Source: Pseudomonas sediminis
GTDB lineage: Bacteria > Pseudomonadota > Gammaproteobacteria > Pseudomonadales > Pseudomonadaceae
DNA length: 64,000 bases
Assembly (NCBI RefSeq): GCF_039555755.1
Contig: NZ_CP154631.1
Coordinates: 3,472,001 to 3,536,000, forward strand
Direction: 5' to 3'
Below the pieces are notes generated by a model. It made no database searches. It saw only the letters and a program-made list of their open reading frames with translations, and was not told where the DNA came from. Within the stretch, counting starts at the first letter, position 1. Each line of letters opens with the position of its first letter. A program made the position numbers and the translations under genes. Positions 45,584 through 54,824 of the stretch are shown here, piece by piece.

Positions 45584-45626
45584 AGGGTGACCTTCGGCGA
45601 ACGTTATGGTTGCAGAGGCGGCACTA

Positions 45627-46454
45627 GTGTCTTCAGGTAATTTGGATTTCGAGCAGTTCCGGACCTTCCTGGAAAAGGCCTGCGGTATTCTGCTTGGCAG
45701 CAACAAGCAGTACCTGGTCTCCAGCCGTCTGAACAAGCTGATGGAACAGAACGGCATCAAGACCCTGGGCGAACTGGTGCAGCGTATGCAAAGCCAGCCG
45801 CGCGGAGGCCTGCGCGAGCAGGTCGTAGATGCCATGACCACCAACGAGACTCTGTGGTTTCGTGACACCTATCCCTTCGAGGTGCTCAAGAACCGCGTGC
45901 TGCCAGAGCTGATCAAGGCTTACCCGGGCCAGCGTCTGCGTATCTGGTCGGCGGCTTGCTCGTCCGGCCAGGAGCCTTACTCGCTGTCGATGTCCATCGA
46001 TGAGTTCGAGCGCACCAACCTCGGTCAGCTCAAGGCCGGAGTGCAGATCGTCGCCACCGATCTTTCGCCGTCGATGCTGACCAATTGCAAATCCGGCGAG
46101 TACGACAGCCTGGCCATGGGCCGTGGCCTGTCGCAGGAGCGTCTGCAGCGCTACTTCGACCCCAAAGGGCCGGGGCGTTGGCAGGTCAAGGCGCCGATCA
46201 AGAGCCGTGTTGAGTTCCGCCCGCTGAATTTGCTGGATAGCTACGCGGCATTGGGCAAGTTCGACATCGTTTTTTGCCGCAACGTACTGATCTACTTCTC
46301 GGCAGAAGTGAAGAAGGACATCCTGACGCGTATCCATGCCACGCTGAAGCCGGGTGGTTATCTATTCCTCGGCGCCTCCGAGGCGCTCAATGGCCTGCCG
46401 GAGAAGTACCAGATGGTGCAGTGCAGTCCGGGGATCATCTACAAGGCCAAATAA
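45627..46454 (+). CDS. cheR: Chemotaxis methyltransferase CheR
   Basis: CheR methylates glutamates on chemoreceptors with S-adenosylmethionine. The N-terminal helical domain (MSSGNLDFEQFRTFLEKACG) and the methyltransferase domain are clear: MTTNETLWFRDTYPFEVLKN, the SAM site WSAACSSGQEPYSLSM, and FDIVFCRNVLIYFS. I prefer GTG 45627, which has GAGGCGGCACTA before it and gives the N-terminus usual in Pseudomonas. An in-frame ATG at 45606 would add seven residues. It is cotranscribed with cheV. Confidence 0.92.
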   Translation: MSSGNLDFEQFRTFLEKACGILLGSNKQYLVSSRLNKLMEQNGIKTLGELVQRMQSQPRGGLREQVVDAMTTNETLWFRDTYPFEVLKNRVLPELIKAYPGQRLRIWSAACSSGQEPYSLSMSIDEFERTNLGQLKAGVQIVATDLSPSMLTNCKSGEYDSLAMGRGLSQERLQRYFDPKGPGRWQVKAPIKSRVEFRPLNLLDSYAALGKFDIVFCRNVLIYFSAEVKKDILTRIHATLKPGGYLFLGASEALNGLPEKYQMVQCSPGIIYKAK

Positions 46455-46482
46455 GCGCAAGGCATGTTTGGTATCAGCAACG

Positions 46483-46507
46483 CGGGAGGCCTTTGGCCTC
46501 CCGTTTG
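46483..46507 (+). terminator. Terminator after cheR
   Basis: CGGGAGGCC-TTT-GGCCTCCCG (46483-46503) is followed by TTTG. It is a strong hairpin 29 bp after the cheR stop. Confidence 0.8.
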
Positions 46508-46554
46508 CGTTTCCAGAGCTGGAGATGACGGTTCGGCTGCACGTGACCGGTTGG

Positions 46555-46620
46555 GTAGGGTGTGCTGTGCGCACCAGCGACCTGGCGGGGCTGAAGAGCC
46601 GGTGCGCATGGCGCACTCTA
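46555..46620. repeat. Interspersed repeat, GGTGCGC-type
   Basis: GTAGGGTGTGCTGTGCGCACC (46555-46575) and GGTGCGCATGGCGCACTCTA (46601-46620) are two imperfect, oppositely oriented copies of a unit that also occurs at 56840-56865. The 365 bp between cheR and flgB hold these repeats, the cheR terminator and the flgB promoter, and no gene. Confidence 0.65.
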
Positions 46621-46753
46621 GGGTTCGGTGGGCGGCAATCCGTCCGGTTGGCTTTGCCGCCTGCTTGCCAATAAGCGGTAAAGCCTTGCCGCTTTGCCGC
46701 TATCTTCCTGTTAGTCATAAGTTAAGTTATTGATTTTATTAGATTAAATAAGT

Positions 46754-46769
46754 TGGCACAGCCTTTGCT
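46754..46769 (+). promoter_or_regulatory. Sigma-54 promoter of flgBCDE
   Basis: TGGCAC-AGCCT-TTGCT matches the RpoN consensus very well. It lies 51 bp upstream of the flgB start. It also excludes the upstream in-frame ATG at 46772 as the start, because transcription begins after it. Confidence 0.9.
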
Positions 46770-46819
46770 GAATGTCTCGCAACAGAGACCACATGGCCCA
46801 AGCGGCAAAGGTTCGGAAC

Positions 46820-47227
46820 ATGAGCATCAACTTCGGCAAGGCACTCGGCATCCACGAACAGGCCCTTGGCTTTCGCGCCCAGCGCGCTGAGGTGCTGGCC
46901 AACAACATCGCCAACGCCGATACGCCGAATTACAAGGCTCGTGATCTGGACTTCGCCAGTGTCCTGGCTGAGCAAAGCAATCGCATGCAGCGCGGTGGCG
47001 TTTCCCTGAACCGCACCGATAGCCGCCACATTCCGGCCGAGGGCATCAGCAGCGGGGAAGCTGAATTGCCGTACCGCACGCCGTTCCACGCGTCGCTGGA
47101 TCAGAACAGTGTCGACCTGCAGATCGAGCAATCGAACTACGCCGAAAACGCGGTGCAGTTCCAGGCCAGCTTCACCTTTCTCAATAGCAAATTCAAAGGG
47201 CTGACCACAGCCCTGCGCGGCGAATAA
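46820..47227 (+). CDS. flgB: Flagellar proximal rod protein FlgB
   Basis: The 135-residue protein starts at ATG 46820 (MSINFGKALGIHEQALGFRA). It has the rod-protein N-terminal motif with VLANNIANADTPNYKARDLD and a C-terminal helix (FQASFTFLNSKFKGLTTALR). FlgB forms the proximal rod on top of the MS ring. It is the first gene of flgBCDE, preceded by a sigma-54 promoter. flgC follows after 11 bp. Confidence 0.95.
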   Translation: MSINFGKALGIHEQALGFRAQRAEVLANNIANADTPNYKARDLDFASVLAEQSNRMQRGGVSLNRTDSRHIPAEGISSGEAELPYRTPFHASLDQNSVDLQIEQSNYAENAVQFQASFTFLNSKFKGLTTALRGE

Positions 47228-47238
47228 GGAGCGCGACC

Positions 47239-47682
47239 ATGTCCCTTGCCAGTGTTTTCAACATCGCCGGAACCGGCATGAGCGCCCAGAGCACTCGCCT
47301 GAACACCATTTCCAGCAACATCGCCAACGCCGAAACCGTCTCCTCGAGCCTGGATCAGACCTATCGCGCTCGCCATCCGGTGTTCGCCACCGTATTTCAG
47401 AATGCTCAAGGCGGCGACCGCGGCTCGCTGTTCGCCGAGCAGGATGAGGCCGGTCGTGGTGTCCAGGTGCTCGGCGTGATCGAGGACCAGAGCAGCCTGA
47501 TGCCGCGTTACGAGCCGGATCATCCGATGGCCAATGCCGACGGTTATGTCTACTACCCGAACGTCAACGTAGTCGAGGAAATGGCCGACATGATTTCCGC
47601 CAGTCGCGCCTTCCAGACCAACGTCGAAATGATGAATACCGCCAAACAGATGCTGCAGCGCGTGCTGACCCTGGGTCAGTAA
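47239..47682 (+). CDS. flgC: Flagellar proximal rod protein FlgC
   Basis: The 147-residue rod protein has the N-terminal signature MSAQSTRLNTISSNIANAET and the C-terminal NVVEEMADMISASRAFQTNV, as expected for FlgC. It assembles with FlgB and FlgF into the rod. AAGGAGCGCGACC precedes the ATG, and flgD follows after 21 bp. Confidence 0.95.
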   Translation: MSLASVFNIAGTGMSAQSTRLNTISSNIANAETVSSSLDQTYRARHPVFATVFQNAQGGDRGSLFAEQDEAGRGVQVLGVIEDQSSLMPRYEPDHPMANADGYVYYPNVNVVEEMADMISASRAFQTNVEMMNTAKQMLQRVLTLGQ

Positions 47683-47703
47683 GTCAGCGAAAGGGAGTCA
47701 GGC

Positions 47704-48369
47704 ATGAGCACAGTCAGCGGCACCAGTTCGGTACTGGATCAGTACCAGATCAAGCAGGACACCACGCAGAACAAGGAGCTCGGCAAGAACGAGTTCCTCA
47801 ACCTGCTGGTGGCCCAGTTGAACAACCAGAACCCGCTGGAGCCGCAAGGCAACGGCGAGTTCATCGCCCAGCTGGCGCAGTTCAGCCAGGTCGAGGGCAT
47901 CGAGAAGCTCAACACCAGCATGGAGTCACTGCTCTCCGGCTACCAGTCGTCGCAGGCGCTGCAGGCCTCGTCGCTGGTCGGGCGCAAGGTGATAGTGCCG
48001 ACTGATAAGGCAGTGGTCGATACCAGCGAGAGCTTCAAGGCCAGCCTGGTGCTGCCGACCAGCAGCAGCAACGTCTACGTCAACGTCTACGACAGCGCCG
48101 GCTCGGTGGTCACGCGCGTCAACCTGGGCGAGCAGGCCGCCGGCAGCGTCAGCTTCATCTGGGACGGCAAGGACGCCAGCGGCAATCTGATGCCGCCCGG
48201 CACCTACAGGTTCGAGGCGCAGGCCACCTACGGCGACGAGACCAAGGGCCTGTACACGCTGCTGCCGGCCAACGTCGACAGCGTCACCCTGGGCGGCAGC
48301 GAGCTGATGCTCAACCTCGCCGGCCTCGGCAGCGTCCCGATTTCCCAAGTGCAGGTCATCGGCCAATAA
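47704..48369 (+). CDS. flgD: Flagellar hook-capping protein FlgD
   Basis: The 221-residue protein is the hook scaffold that directs FlgE assembly. The N-terminal signature ELGKNEFLNLLVAQLNNQNP is followed by EFIAQLAQFSQVEGIEKLN. The C-terminal half has tudor- and Ig-like FlgD domains (FIWDGKDASGNLMPPGTYRF). The gene lies between flgC and flgE with short spacers and no lesions. Confidence 0.95.
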   Translation: MSTVSGTSSVLDQYQIKQDTTQNKELGKNEFLNLLVAQLNNQNPLEPQGNGEFIAQLAQFSQVEGIEKLNTSMESLLSGYQSSQALQASSLVGRKVIVPTDKAVVDTSESFKASLVLPTSSSNVYVNVYDSAGSVVTRVNLGEQAAGSVSFIWDGKDASGNLMPPGTYRFEAQATYGDETKGLYTLLPANVDSVTLGGSELMLNLAGLGSVPISQVQVIGQ

Positions 48370-48405
48370 CTATTGCCGCCGGCAGTTCCGGCAAAGGAGT
48401 CCTCC

Positions 48406-49761
48406 ATGTCGTTCAATATCGGTCTCAGCGGCCTGCGCGCCGCGACCAAGGATCTGAATGTCACCGGTAATAACATCGCCAACGCCGGCACTGCCGGCTT
48501 CAAGCAGTCGCGCGCCGAATTCGCCGATGTCTATGCCGCCTCGGTGCTGGGTTCCGGCTCCAACCCGCAGGGCAGCGGCGTGCTGCTCGGCGACATCTCG
48601 CAGCAGTTCAATCAGGGCAACATCAACTACACGCAGAACGCCCTGGATCTGGCGATTAACGGCAACGGCTTCTTCCAGGTCAGCAACAACGGCGCCCTGA
48701 GCTATACCCGCGCCGGCTACTTTGGTACCGACAGCAACGGTTTCTTGGTCGATAATTTCGGCTACAACCTGCAGGGTTATACGCTCGGTGCCAATGGCAA
48801 TTTGCAGGATACGATAGGCAATCTAAGAATCCAGACTGCTAATCAGGAGCCCAGGGCGACAACACAGATTGCTCAGAATCTCAATCTGAATTCCACCAAC
48901 ACGGTTCCGACTACTACACCCTTCAATCCAGCTGACCCAACAACCTATAACTCGTCCACCTCAACCAATATTTATGACACGCAGGGCAATTCCCATGTGT
49001 TGACGCAGTACTTTGCCAAGGATGCCTCTAACGACTGGACGATGTATGTTCTGGTTGACGGTAAGCGGCCGAATTTCGATGTGGACGGGGCTGCATATGA
49101 AAACACCCCTTTCGCTTATGACGTGGATTTCGATGCGGCCGGTAATCTGACTTCAGTGGTTCCTGTCGATACGATTGTTGGTGGCGTTCCGGTGTCAAAC
49201 CCCACTGCTGTTGGTACAGCGGCCGGAGTTGTTGCGTTCGACCCGGCGCATTGGGTGCCTGTTATCGAGCAACCGGCCGGTTCGGGCGCCTTTGTGCGTA
49301 ATGGTGCCACTGCCAGTGCCGATGGGATGGTGCTGGATATGCGTGGTGCCACTCAGTTCGCCAGTTCCTTCGCGGTCAACAGCGTCAGCCAGGACGGCTA
49401 CACCACCGGCCAGTTGGCTGGCGTCGAGATCGACGATACCGGGATGATTTTCGCCCGTTACACCAACGGCCAGTCCAAGGTGCAGGGGCGAGTGATTCTG
49501 GCCAACTTCGCCAACGTGCAGGGCCTGACGCCGGTGGGCAAGACTCAGTGGGTGCAGTCCTTCGAGTCCGGCGAGCCGGTGCGTAACCCGCCGCGTTCCG
49601 GCACCCTGGGGGCGATTCAGTCCGGCGCCCTGGAGGACTCCAACGTTGAGCTTTCCGATCAATTGGTGAACCTGATCGTGGCTCAGCGCAACTACCAGGC
49701 CAACGCCAAGACCATCGAAACCGAAAGCGCCATCACCCAGACGATCATCAACCTGCGTTGA
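48406..49761 (+). CDS. flgE: Flagellar hook protein FlgE
   Basis: From ATG 48406, with AAAGGAGTCCTCC before it, the protein has 451 residues. The rod/hook N-terminal motif (MSFNIGLSGLRAATKDLNVT; NNIANAGTAGFKQSRAEF) and the C-terminal LSDQLVNLIVAQRNYQANAK are conserved. The central part, roughly 48780-49330, uses visibly more A/T-ending codons than both ends, as if the surface-exposed domain had been exchanged. It polymerises to the hook. It is the last gene of flgBCDE, followed by a strong terminator. Confidence 0.95.
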   Translation: MSFNIGLSGLRAATKDLNVTGNNIANAGTAGFKQSRAEFADVYAASVLGSGSNPQGSGVLLGDISQQFNQGNINYTQNALDLAINGNGFFQVSNNGALSYTRAGYFGTDSNGFLVDNFGYNLQGYTLGANGNLQDTIGNLRIQTANQEPRATTQIAQNLNLNSTNTVPTTTPFNPADPTTYNSSTSTNIYDTQGNSHVLTQYFAKDASNDWTMYVLVDGKRPNFDVDGAAYENTPFAYDVDFDAAGNLTSVVPVDTIVGGVPVSNPTAVGTAAGVVAFDPAHWVPVIEQPAGSGAFVRNGATASADGMVLDMRGATQFASSFAVNSVSQDGYTTGQLAGVEIDDTGMIFARYTNGQSKVQGRVILANFANVQGLTPVGKTQWVQSFESGEPVRNPPRSGTLGAIQSGALEDSNVELSDQLVNLIVAQRNYQANAKTIETESAITQTIINLR

Positions 49762-49772
49762 TGATGGGAGAG

Positions 49773-49810
49773 GGCAAAGCGGCAAGCCTGGCTTGCCGCT
49801 TTGCCGTTCC
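49773..49810 (+). terminator. Terminator after flgE
   Basis: A perfect 15-bp stem, GGCAAAGCGGCAAGC (49773-49787) with GCTTGCCGCTTTGCC (49791-49805), has a 3-nt loop and is followed by GTTCC. It separates flgBCDE from the flgF operon. Related GCGGCAAAGC/GCTTTGCCGC segments lie upstream of flgB (46650-46700). Confidence 0.75.
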
Positions 49811-49905
49811 AGGGCCGGCAAAACCTCGCCGCCGCGCTTCTATAGCGTCCATGTAAGTCTTATAAATTCCTTTTAAATCAGTATCTTGTATTTATTTTTC
49901 GAGTC

Positions 49906-49921
49906 TGGCACGGCGCTTGCT
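49906..49921 (+). promoter_or_regulatory. Sigma-54 promoter of flgFGHIJKL
   Basis: TGGCAC-GGCGC-TTGCT fits the RpoN consensus, 50 bp upstream of flgF, with an AT-rich stretch before it. Confidence 0.9.
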
Positions 49922-49970
49922 GTAGTCAATGCAAAGAGCCAAGGGCACGTCGCCCACTCGGAGAATCACC

Positions 49971-50711
49971 ATGGACAAGATGCTGTACGTCTCCATGACA
50001 GGAGCGCAGAACAATACGCTGGCTCTGCGCGCCCACGCCAACAACCTGGCGAACGTTTCTACCTCGGGTTTCCGTCGCGATTTCGAGCAGGCGCGTTCCA
50101 TGCCGCTGTTCGGTGAAACCTATCCCGCTCGCGTATTCGCCATGAGCGAACGCCCGGCCACGGATTTTCGCGCGGGTTCGCTGCAGGAAACCGGACGCGA
50201 CATGGATGTGGCCATTGGCGGCAAGGGCTGGATCGCCGTGCAGGCACCCGATGGCAGCGAGGCCTACGTTCGTACGGCCAGTCTGAATATCGATGCCTTG
50301 GGCGTGCTGCGTACCGGCAACGGTTTGCCGGTCATGGGCAATGCCGGGCCGATTGCCGTACCGCCGGAGCAGAAGGTGGAGATCGGCCAGGACGGCACCA
50401 TCAGCATTCGTGCGCTTGGTGAAAACCCCAACGTATTGGCTGAAGTCGATCGCATCAAGCTGGTCAACCCTGATCCGAAAAGCATGGAGAAGGGCACCGA
50501 TGGCCTGATCCGTGTGAAGGGGCAGCCCGAGGTAGAGGCCGATGCGACCGTTCAGGTGACGTCGGGTTTCCTCGAGGCGAGCAACGTCAACGCCGTTGAA
50601 GAGATGACCGCGATCCTCTCTCTGTCCCGTCAGTTCGAGCTGTCGGTGAAGATGATGCGCACCGCCGAGGACAACTCGTCGGCCATGGCGCGGGTTTTGC
50701 AAATTAGCTAA
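49971..50711 (+). CDS. flgF: Flagellar rod protein FlgF
   Basis: The 246-residue protein begins at ATG 49971 (MDKMLYVSMTGAQNNTLALR), which is preceded by GGAGAATCACC. The start 42 nt upstream is too close to the sigma-54 promoter. The rod motif NNLANVSTSGFRRDFEQARS and the C-terminal VNAVEEMTAILSLSRQFELS are typical of FlgF, a proximal rod component. It is the first gene of the flgFGHIJKL operon. Confidence 0.94.
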   Translation: MDKMLYVSMTGAQNNTLALRAHANNLANVSTSGFRRDFEQARSMPLFGETYPARVFAMSERPATDFRAGSLQETGRDMDVAIGGKGWIAVQAPDGSEAYVRTASLNIDALGVLRTGNGLPVMGNAGPIAVPPEQKVEIGQDGTISIRALGENPNVLAEVDRIKLVNPDPKSMEKGTDGLIRVKGQPEVEADATVQVTSGFLEASNVNAVEEMTAILSLSRQFELSVKMMRTAEDNSSAMARVLQIS

Positions 50712-50757
50712 TTACCAGCACGCGGCGCCGTAAAACCGGCGCCCGAGGAGAATCTAT

Positions 50758-51543
50758 ATGCTTCCGGCACTGTGGGTCAGCAAGACCGGTTTGTCCGCTC
50801 AGGACATGAACCTGACCACCATTTCCAACAACCTGGCCAACGTGGCGACCACCGGTTTCAAGCGTGATCGCGCTGAGTTCGAAGACCTGCTCTATCAGAT
50901 CCGTCGTCAGCCAGGTGGCCAGTCCAGCCAGGACAGCGAGCTACCTTCGGGTTTGCAGCTCGGCACTGGTGTGCGCGTGGTGGGTACGCAGAAGATCTTC
51001 ACCGCCGGTAGCCTGCAAACAACCGAGCAACCGCTGGACATGGCGGTCAATGGCCGTGGTTTCTTCCAGATTCTGCAGCCCGATGGCACCGTTTCCTACA
51101 CCCGTGATGGCAGCTTTCACCTCAACTCCGATGGGCAGATCGTCACCTCTCAGGGCTTTGCCCTGGAGCCTGCAATCGTGCTGCCCAACGAAGTGCGCAC
51201 CTTCACTGTCGGTGAAGACGGCACGGTCTCGGTGACCACGGCTGGCAACCCGCAGCCGCAGATCATCGGCAATCTGCAGTTGGCTGACTTCGTCAACCCA
51301 GCAGGTCTGGAAGCCATCGGTAACAACCTGTTCCTGGAGACCGGTTCCAGTGGCGCGCCGCAGGTGGGCAATCCGGGCCTCAATGGCCTTGGCACCACGC
51401 TGCAGAACACCCTGGAAAACTCCAACGTCAGCGTGGTGGAGGAGTTGGTGAACATGATCACCACCCAACGTGCTTACGAGATGAACTCCAAGGTGATTTC
51501 CACCGCTGATCAGATGCTGTCGTTCGTGACGCAGAACCTCTGA
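50758..51543 (+). CDS. flgG: Flagellar distal rod protein FlgG
   Basis: The 261-residue protein has the FlgG N-terminus (LPALWVSKTGLSAQDMNLTT; NNLANVATTGFKRDRAEFED), a central PLDMAVNGRGFFQILQPDGT and the C-terminal SVVEELVNMITTQRAYEMNS. Its length is the usual one. FlgG forms the distal rod that crosses the P and L rings. GAGGAGAATCTAT precedes the ATG. Confidence 0.96.
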   Translation: MLPALWVSKTGLSAQDMNLTTISNNLANVATTGFKRDRAEFEDLLYQIRRQPGGQSSQDSELPSGLQLGTGVRVVGTQKIFTAGSLQTTEQPLDMAVNGRGFFQILQPDGTVSYTRDGSFHLNSDGQIVTSQGFALEPAIVLPNEVRTFTVGEDGTVSVTTAGNPQPQIIGNLQLADFVNPAGLEAIGNNLFLETGSSGAPQVGNPGLNGLGTTLQNTLENSNVSVVEELVNMITTQRAYEMNSKVISTADQMLSFVTQNL

Positions 51544-51581
51544 TTTTTTGACACTGTTTTGAACGCCGCGAGGTAGTGGTT

Positions 51582-52280
51582 ATGAACCGGCAAATTCTCT
51601 GTTTACCCCTGTTGGCTGGCGTGCTGCTCAGTAGCGGCTGCGTGGCGCCAACAGCCAAGCCGGACGATCCCTATTACGCGCCGGTATTGCCGCGTACGCC
51701 ACTTCCGGCTGCACAGAACAACGGCTCGATCTATCAGGCGGGTTTCGAAAATGGCCTGTATGACGATCGCAAGGCATTTCGCGTGGGTGACATCATCACT
51801 ATCACGCTGAACGAGCGCACCCAGGCCAGCAAGAACGCCAACAGCAATCTTCAGAAAGACAGCAGTGCCAACTTGGGCGTGACCTCTTTGTTCGGCTCCA
51901 CCCCCTCGGTTACCAACCCGCTGACAGGCGGCAACATGAACCTCGGCGCCCAGTTCAATGGCGAGCGTGAGGCTAGCGGCTCTGGTCAGGCAGGACAGAG
52001 CAACAGCCTGTCCGGCTCGGTCACCGTGACCGTCGCTGAAGTATTGCCCAACGGCATTCTGGCCGTGCGTGGCGAGAAGTGGATGACCCTCAATACCGGC
52101 GATGAGCTGATGCGTATTTCCGGGCTGGTGCGTGCCGACGACATCTCCACTGACAACACCGTGTCTTCCACGCGGGTTGCCGATGCGCGCATCACCTATT
52201 CCGGTACGGGCGCCTTCGCCGACGCCAGCCAGCCCGGCTGGATGAGTCGTTTCTTCATGAGCCCGCTGTGGCCGTTCTGA
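51582..52280 (+). CDS. flgH: Flagellar L-ring lipoprotein FlgH
   Basis: From ATG 51582 the protein has 232 residues. A lipoprotein signal with the lipobox LLSSGC puts it on the outer membrane. The FlgH domain is clear: [20 protein letters not shown], and near the end [20 protein letters not shown]. It forms the L-ring bushing. GAGGTAGTGGTT precedes the start. flgI follows after 16 bp. Confidence 0.95.
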   Translation: MNRQILCLPLLAGVLLSSGCVAPTAKPDDPYYAPVLPRTPLPAAQNNGSIYQAGFENGLYDDRKAFRVGDIITITLNERTQASKNANSNLQKDSSANLGVTSLFGSTPSVTNPLTGGNMNLGAQFNGEREASGSGQAGQSNSLSGSVTVTVAEVLPNGILAVRGEKWMTLNTGDELMRISGLVRADDISTDNTVSSTRVADARITYSGTGAFADASQPGWMSRFFMSPLWPF

Positions 52281-52296
52281 TCGCGGGGAACTGTAG

Positions 52297-53616
52297 ATGA
52301 AAACCTGGCTGACTCACTCTCCGTCCCTGTTACTCGAGCACCTGTCCAACTGGTACGCGCGAGTGACGACCAGCGGTTCGGCGCGCAAGGCCTTCGCTGT
52401 GACCTCGGCTACCAAGCGAGGGGCGCGAGTTCATGGCAGTGAGTCGGCACAGGCTGGCGCATGCCGCCGGCAGTTCGCCGTCGCTCATCGTGGCTATCGT
52501 CACCGCGGCGCCAATGACTGGCTGCTGCTGGCGACCATGCTTGCCTGCATGCTGTTGAGCCTGCCGACCCAGGCTGAGCGCCTGAAGGATCTGGCGTCGA
52601 TCCAGGGCGTGCGTAGCAACCAGTTGATCGGTTACGGCCTGGTGGTCGGCCTCAATGGCAGTGGTGACCAGACCACCCAGACGCCTTTCACCGTACAGAC
52701 CTTCAATAACATGCTGGCGCAGTTCGGCATCAAGGTGCCGCCAGGTGGCAACGTACAGTTGAAGAACGTCGCTGCGGTGTCGGTGCATGCCGACCTGCCG
52801 GCGTTCGCCAAACCGGGGCAGACCATCGATATCACTATCTCGTCTATCGGTAACGCCAAGAGCCTGCGCGGCGGTAGCCTGTTGATGACGCCGCTCAAGG
52901 GCATCGATGGCAACGTCTACGCCATTGCCCAGGGCAACCTGGTGGTCGGCGGCTTCGATGCCAGTGGCGCCGATGGCTCGCGTATCACCGTCAACGTGCC
53001 GTCTGCCGGGCGCATTCCCGGTGGTGCCACTGTGGAGCGTCCGGTGCCGAGCGGTTTCGATCAGGGTAACTACCTGACCCTGAACCTCAATCGCCCCGAT
53101 TTCACCACGGCGAAGAACATCGTCGACCAGATCAACGACCTGCTCGGCCCTGGCGTTGCCCAGGCCATCGATGGCGGTTCGATTCGCGTCAGCGCGCCGC
53201 TCGACCCGAATCAGCGCGTCGACTATCTGTCGATCCTCGAGAACCTGCAGGTTGAGGCCGGCAAGGCAGTAGCCAAGGTCATCATCAATTCGCGTACCGG
53301 CACCATCGTCATCGGCCAGGACGTCAAGGTTCAGCCGGCCGCCGTCACCCACGGCAGCCTGACCGTGACCATCACCGAAGACCCCATCGTCAGCCAGCCT
53401 GAAGCGTTTTCCGGCGGGCAGACTGCGGTGGTACCGCGCTCGCGTGTGGGTGCCGAGGAGGAAGCCAAACCGATGTTCAAATTCGGCCCCGGTACCAGCC
53501 TGGACGAGATTGTCCGTGCCGTTAACCAGGTAGGCGCAGCGCCTTCCGACCTGATGGCCATCCTGGAGGCGCTCAAGCAAGCCGGCGCCCTTCAGGCCGA
53601 CCTGATCGTGATCTGA
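52297..53616 (+). CDS. flgI: Flagellar P-ring protein FlgI with odd N-terminal extension
   Basis: The mature part, from [20 protein letters not shown] onward (about residue 94), matches FlgI to its end ([20 protein letters not shown]). FlgI forms the periplasmic P-ring. The family usually has about 370 residues, whereas this frame has 439. The extra ~70 N-terminal residues are Arg-rich and not recognised. They precede what looks like the true signal peptide ([20 protein letters not shown]). The ATG at 52297 has GGGGAACTGTAG before it. If translation starts there, the signal sequence is internal. An initiation nearer 52540 would give the usual length, but no good start codon and ribosome site were found. 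Confidence 0.88.
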   Translation: MKTWLTHSPSLLLEHLSNWYARVTTSGSARKAFAVTSATKRGARVHGSESAQAGACRRQFAVAHRGYRHRGANDWLLLATMLACMLLSLPTQAERLKDLASIQGVRSNQLIGYGLVVGLNGSGDQTTQTPFTVQTFNNMLAQFGIKVPPGGNVQLKNVAAVSVHADLPAFAKPGQTIDITISSIGNAKSLRGGSLLMTPLKGIDGNVYAIAQGNLVVGGFDASGADGSRITVNVPSAGRIPGGATVERPVPSGFDQGNYLTLNLNRPDFTTAKNIVDQINDLLGPGVAQAIDGGSIRVSAPLDPNQRVDYLSILENLQVEAGKAVAKVIINSRTGTIVIGQDVKVQPAAVTHGSLTVTITEDPIVSQPEAFSGGQTAVVPRSRVGAEEEAKPMFKFGPGTSLDEIVRAVNQVGAAPSDLMAILEALKQAGALQADLIVI

Positions 53617-53630
53617 GGAGGATTGCCGCT

Positions 53631-54815
53631 ATGGATTCTCGACTCTCAGCCGGTTTGCTCGGCAACGGCAAAAGCCCGGTCGACAGCGGTGCGTTCACCG
53701 ATCTGAATCGCCTCAACCAGTTCAAGGTAGGCGGCGATACCGAGCAGAACATCCGCAAGGTCGCGCAGGAGTTCGAATCCCTGTTCATGAACGAAATGCT
53801 CAAGGCCATGCGTTCGGCCAATGCCGCGTTCGGCGAGGGCAACTTTATGAACAGCAACGAGAGCAAGACCTACCAGGACATGCACGACCAGCAGTTGGCC
53901 GTGACGCTCTCCAAGGAAGGGCGTGGTATCGGCCTGGCTGACGTGCTGGTGCGACAGATGTCGAAGATCAAGCAGCCGTCGAGCCGTCCCAATCCCTTCG
54001 CGCAAATCGAGCAACCGGTTGCTACGTCGAGCGAAGCCAAAGCCGATAAGGTCGCCACTAGCGAAGGCTTCCGTGATGACGTGGCGCTGCTCAATCGCCG
54101 TCGCCTCTCCGTGCCGGGCAAACTGGCGGACCGCCTGTTGGCCGGTATCGTGCCATCGGCTGCAGAGGGCGAGGGCAAGACCCTGGCCGGTAGTGATTGG
54201 ATTCCGGCGCAGGCCAGCGCCGCGCCCAAGGATCGCGGCCTGAGCCTTGGCAATAGCGATGCATTGACGGGCCGTCGTATTGCTCAACCGCCGCTGGCGC
54301 CGGGCAAAGCTGCATTCAGCTCACCGCAGGAATTCGTCGCCACCATGCTGCCGATGGCGGAAGCCGCTGCCGAGAAGATCGGTGTCGATCCGCGTTACCT
54401 GGTGGCCCAGGCCGCGTTGGAAACCGGTTGGGGCAAGTCGATCATCCGCACCCGCGATGGCGAGAGCAGCCACAACCTGTTCGGCATCAAGTCCCATGGC
54501 AGCTGGGAGGGCGAGTCGGCCCGCGTGCTGACCACCGAATACAAGGGTGGCAAGGCGGTGAAGGAGGCGGCCAGCTTCCGTGCCTATGACTCCTACGCAC
54601 AGAGCTTCGACGATTACGTCAGCTTTTTGCAGAACAACGGTCGCTACGAGAAGGCGCTGAACGTCACCGAGAATCCGGAGCGTTTCGTCAAGGAACTGCA
54701 GCAGGCTGGCTACGCCACCGATCCGAACTATGCGCGCAAGATCTCGCAGATCGCTCGCAAGATGCAGACCTATCAAGCAATCGCCGCTGCCGATAGCGCC
54801 ACCACAAGGACTTGA
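53631..54815 (+). CDS. flgJ: Peptidoglycan hydrolase FlgJ
   Basis: The 394-residue protein joins an N-terminal rod-binding domain (KVAQEFESLFMNEMLKAMRS at about 44-63) to a C-terminal glucosaminidase domain (about 225-390). The latter has VDPRYLVAQAALETGWGKSI, with its catalytic Glu, and SSHNLFGIKSHGSWEGESAR. A long low-complexity linker lies between them. It opens the cell wall for the growing rod. GAGGAGGATTGCCGCT precedes the ATG. Confidence 0.95.
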   Translation: MDSRLSAGLLGNGKSPVDSGAFTDLNRLNQFKVGGDTEQNIRKVAQEFESLFMNEMLKAMRSANAAFGEGNFMNSNESKTYQDMHDQQLAVTLSKEGRGIGLADVLVRQMSKIKQPSSRPNPFAQIEQPVATSSEAKADKVATSEGFRDDVALLNRRRLSVPGKLADRLLAGIVPSAAEGEGKTLAGSDWIPAQASAAPKDRGLSLGNSDALTGRRIAQPPLAPGKAAFSSPQEFVATMLPMAEAAAEKIGVDPRYLVAQAALETGWGKSIIRTRDGESSHNLFGIKSHGSWEGESARVLTTEYKGGKAVKEAASFRAYDSYAQSFDDYVSFLQNNGRYEKALNVTENPERFVKELQQAGYATDPNYARKISQIARKMQTYQAIAAADSATTRT

Positions 54816-54824
54816 GGCTGAACC

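Noticed and set aside
46772..46819. Upstream start for flgB at 46772
   Set aside because: It lies directly against the sigma-54 -12 element, so it would precede the transcript start.
52330..53580. 416-codon minus-strand frame opposite flgI
   Set aside because: Antisense shadow in a GC-rich gene.
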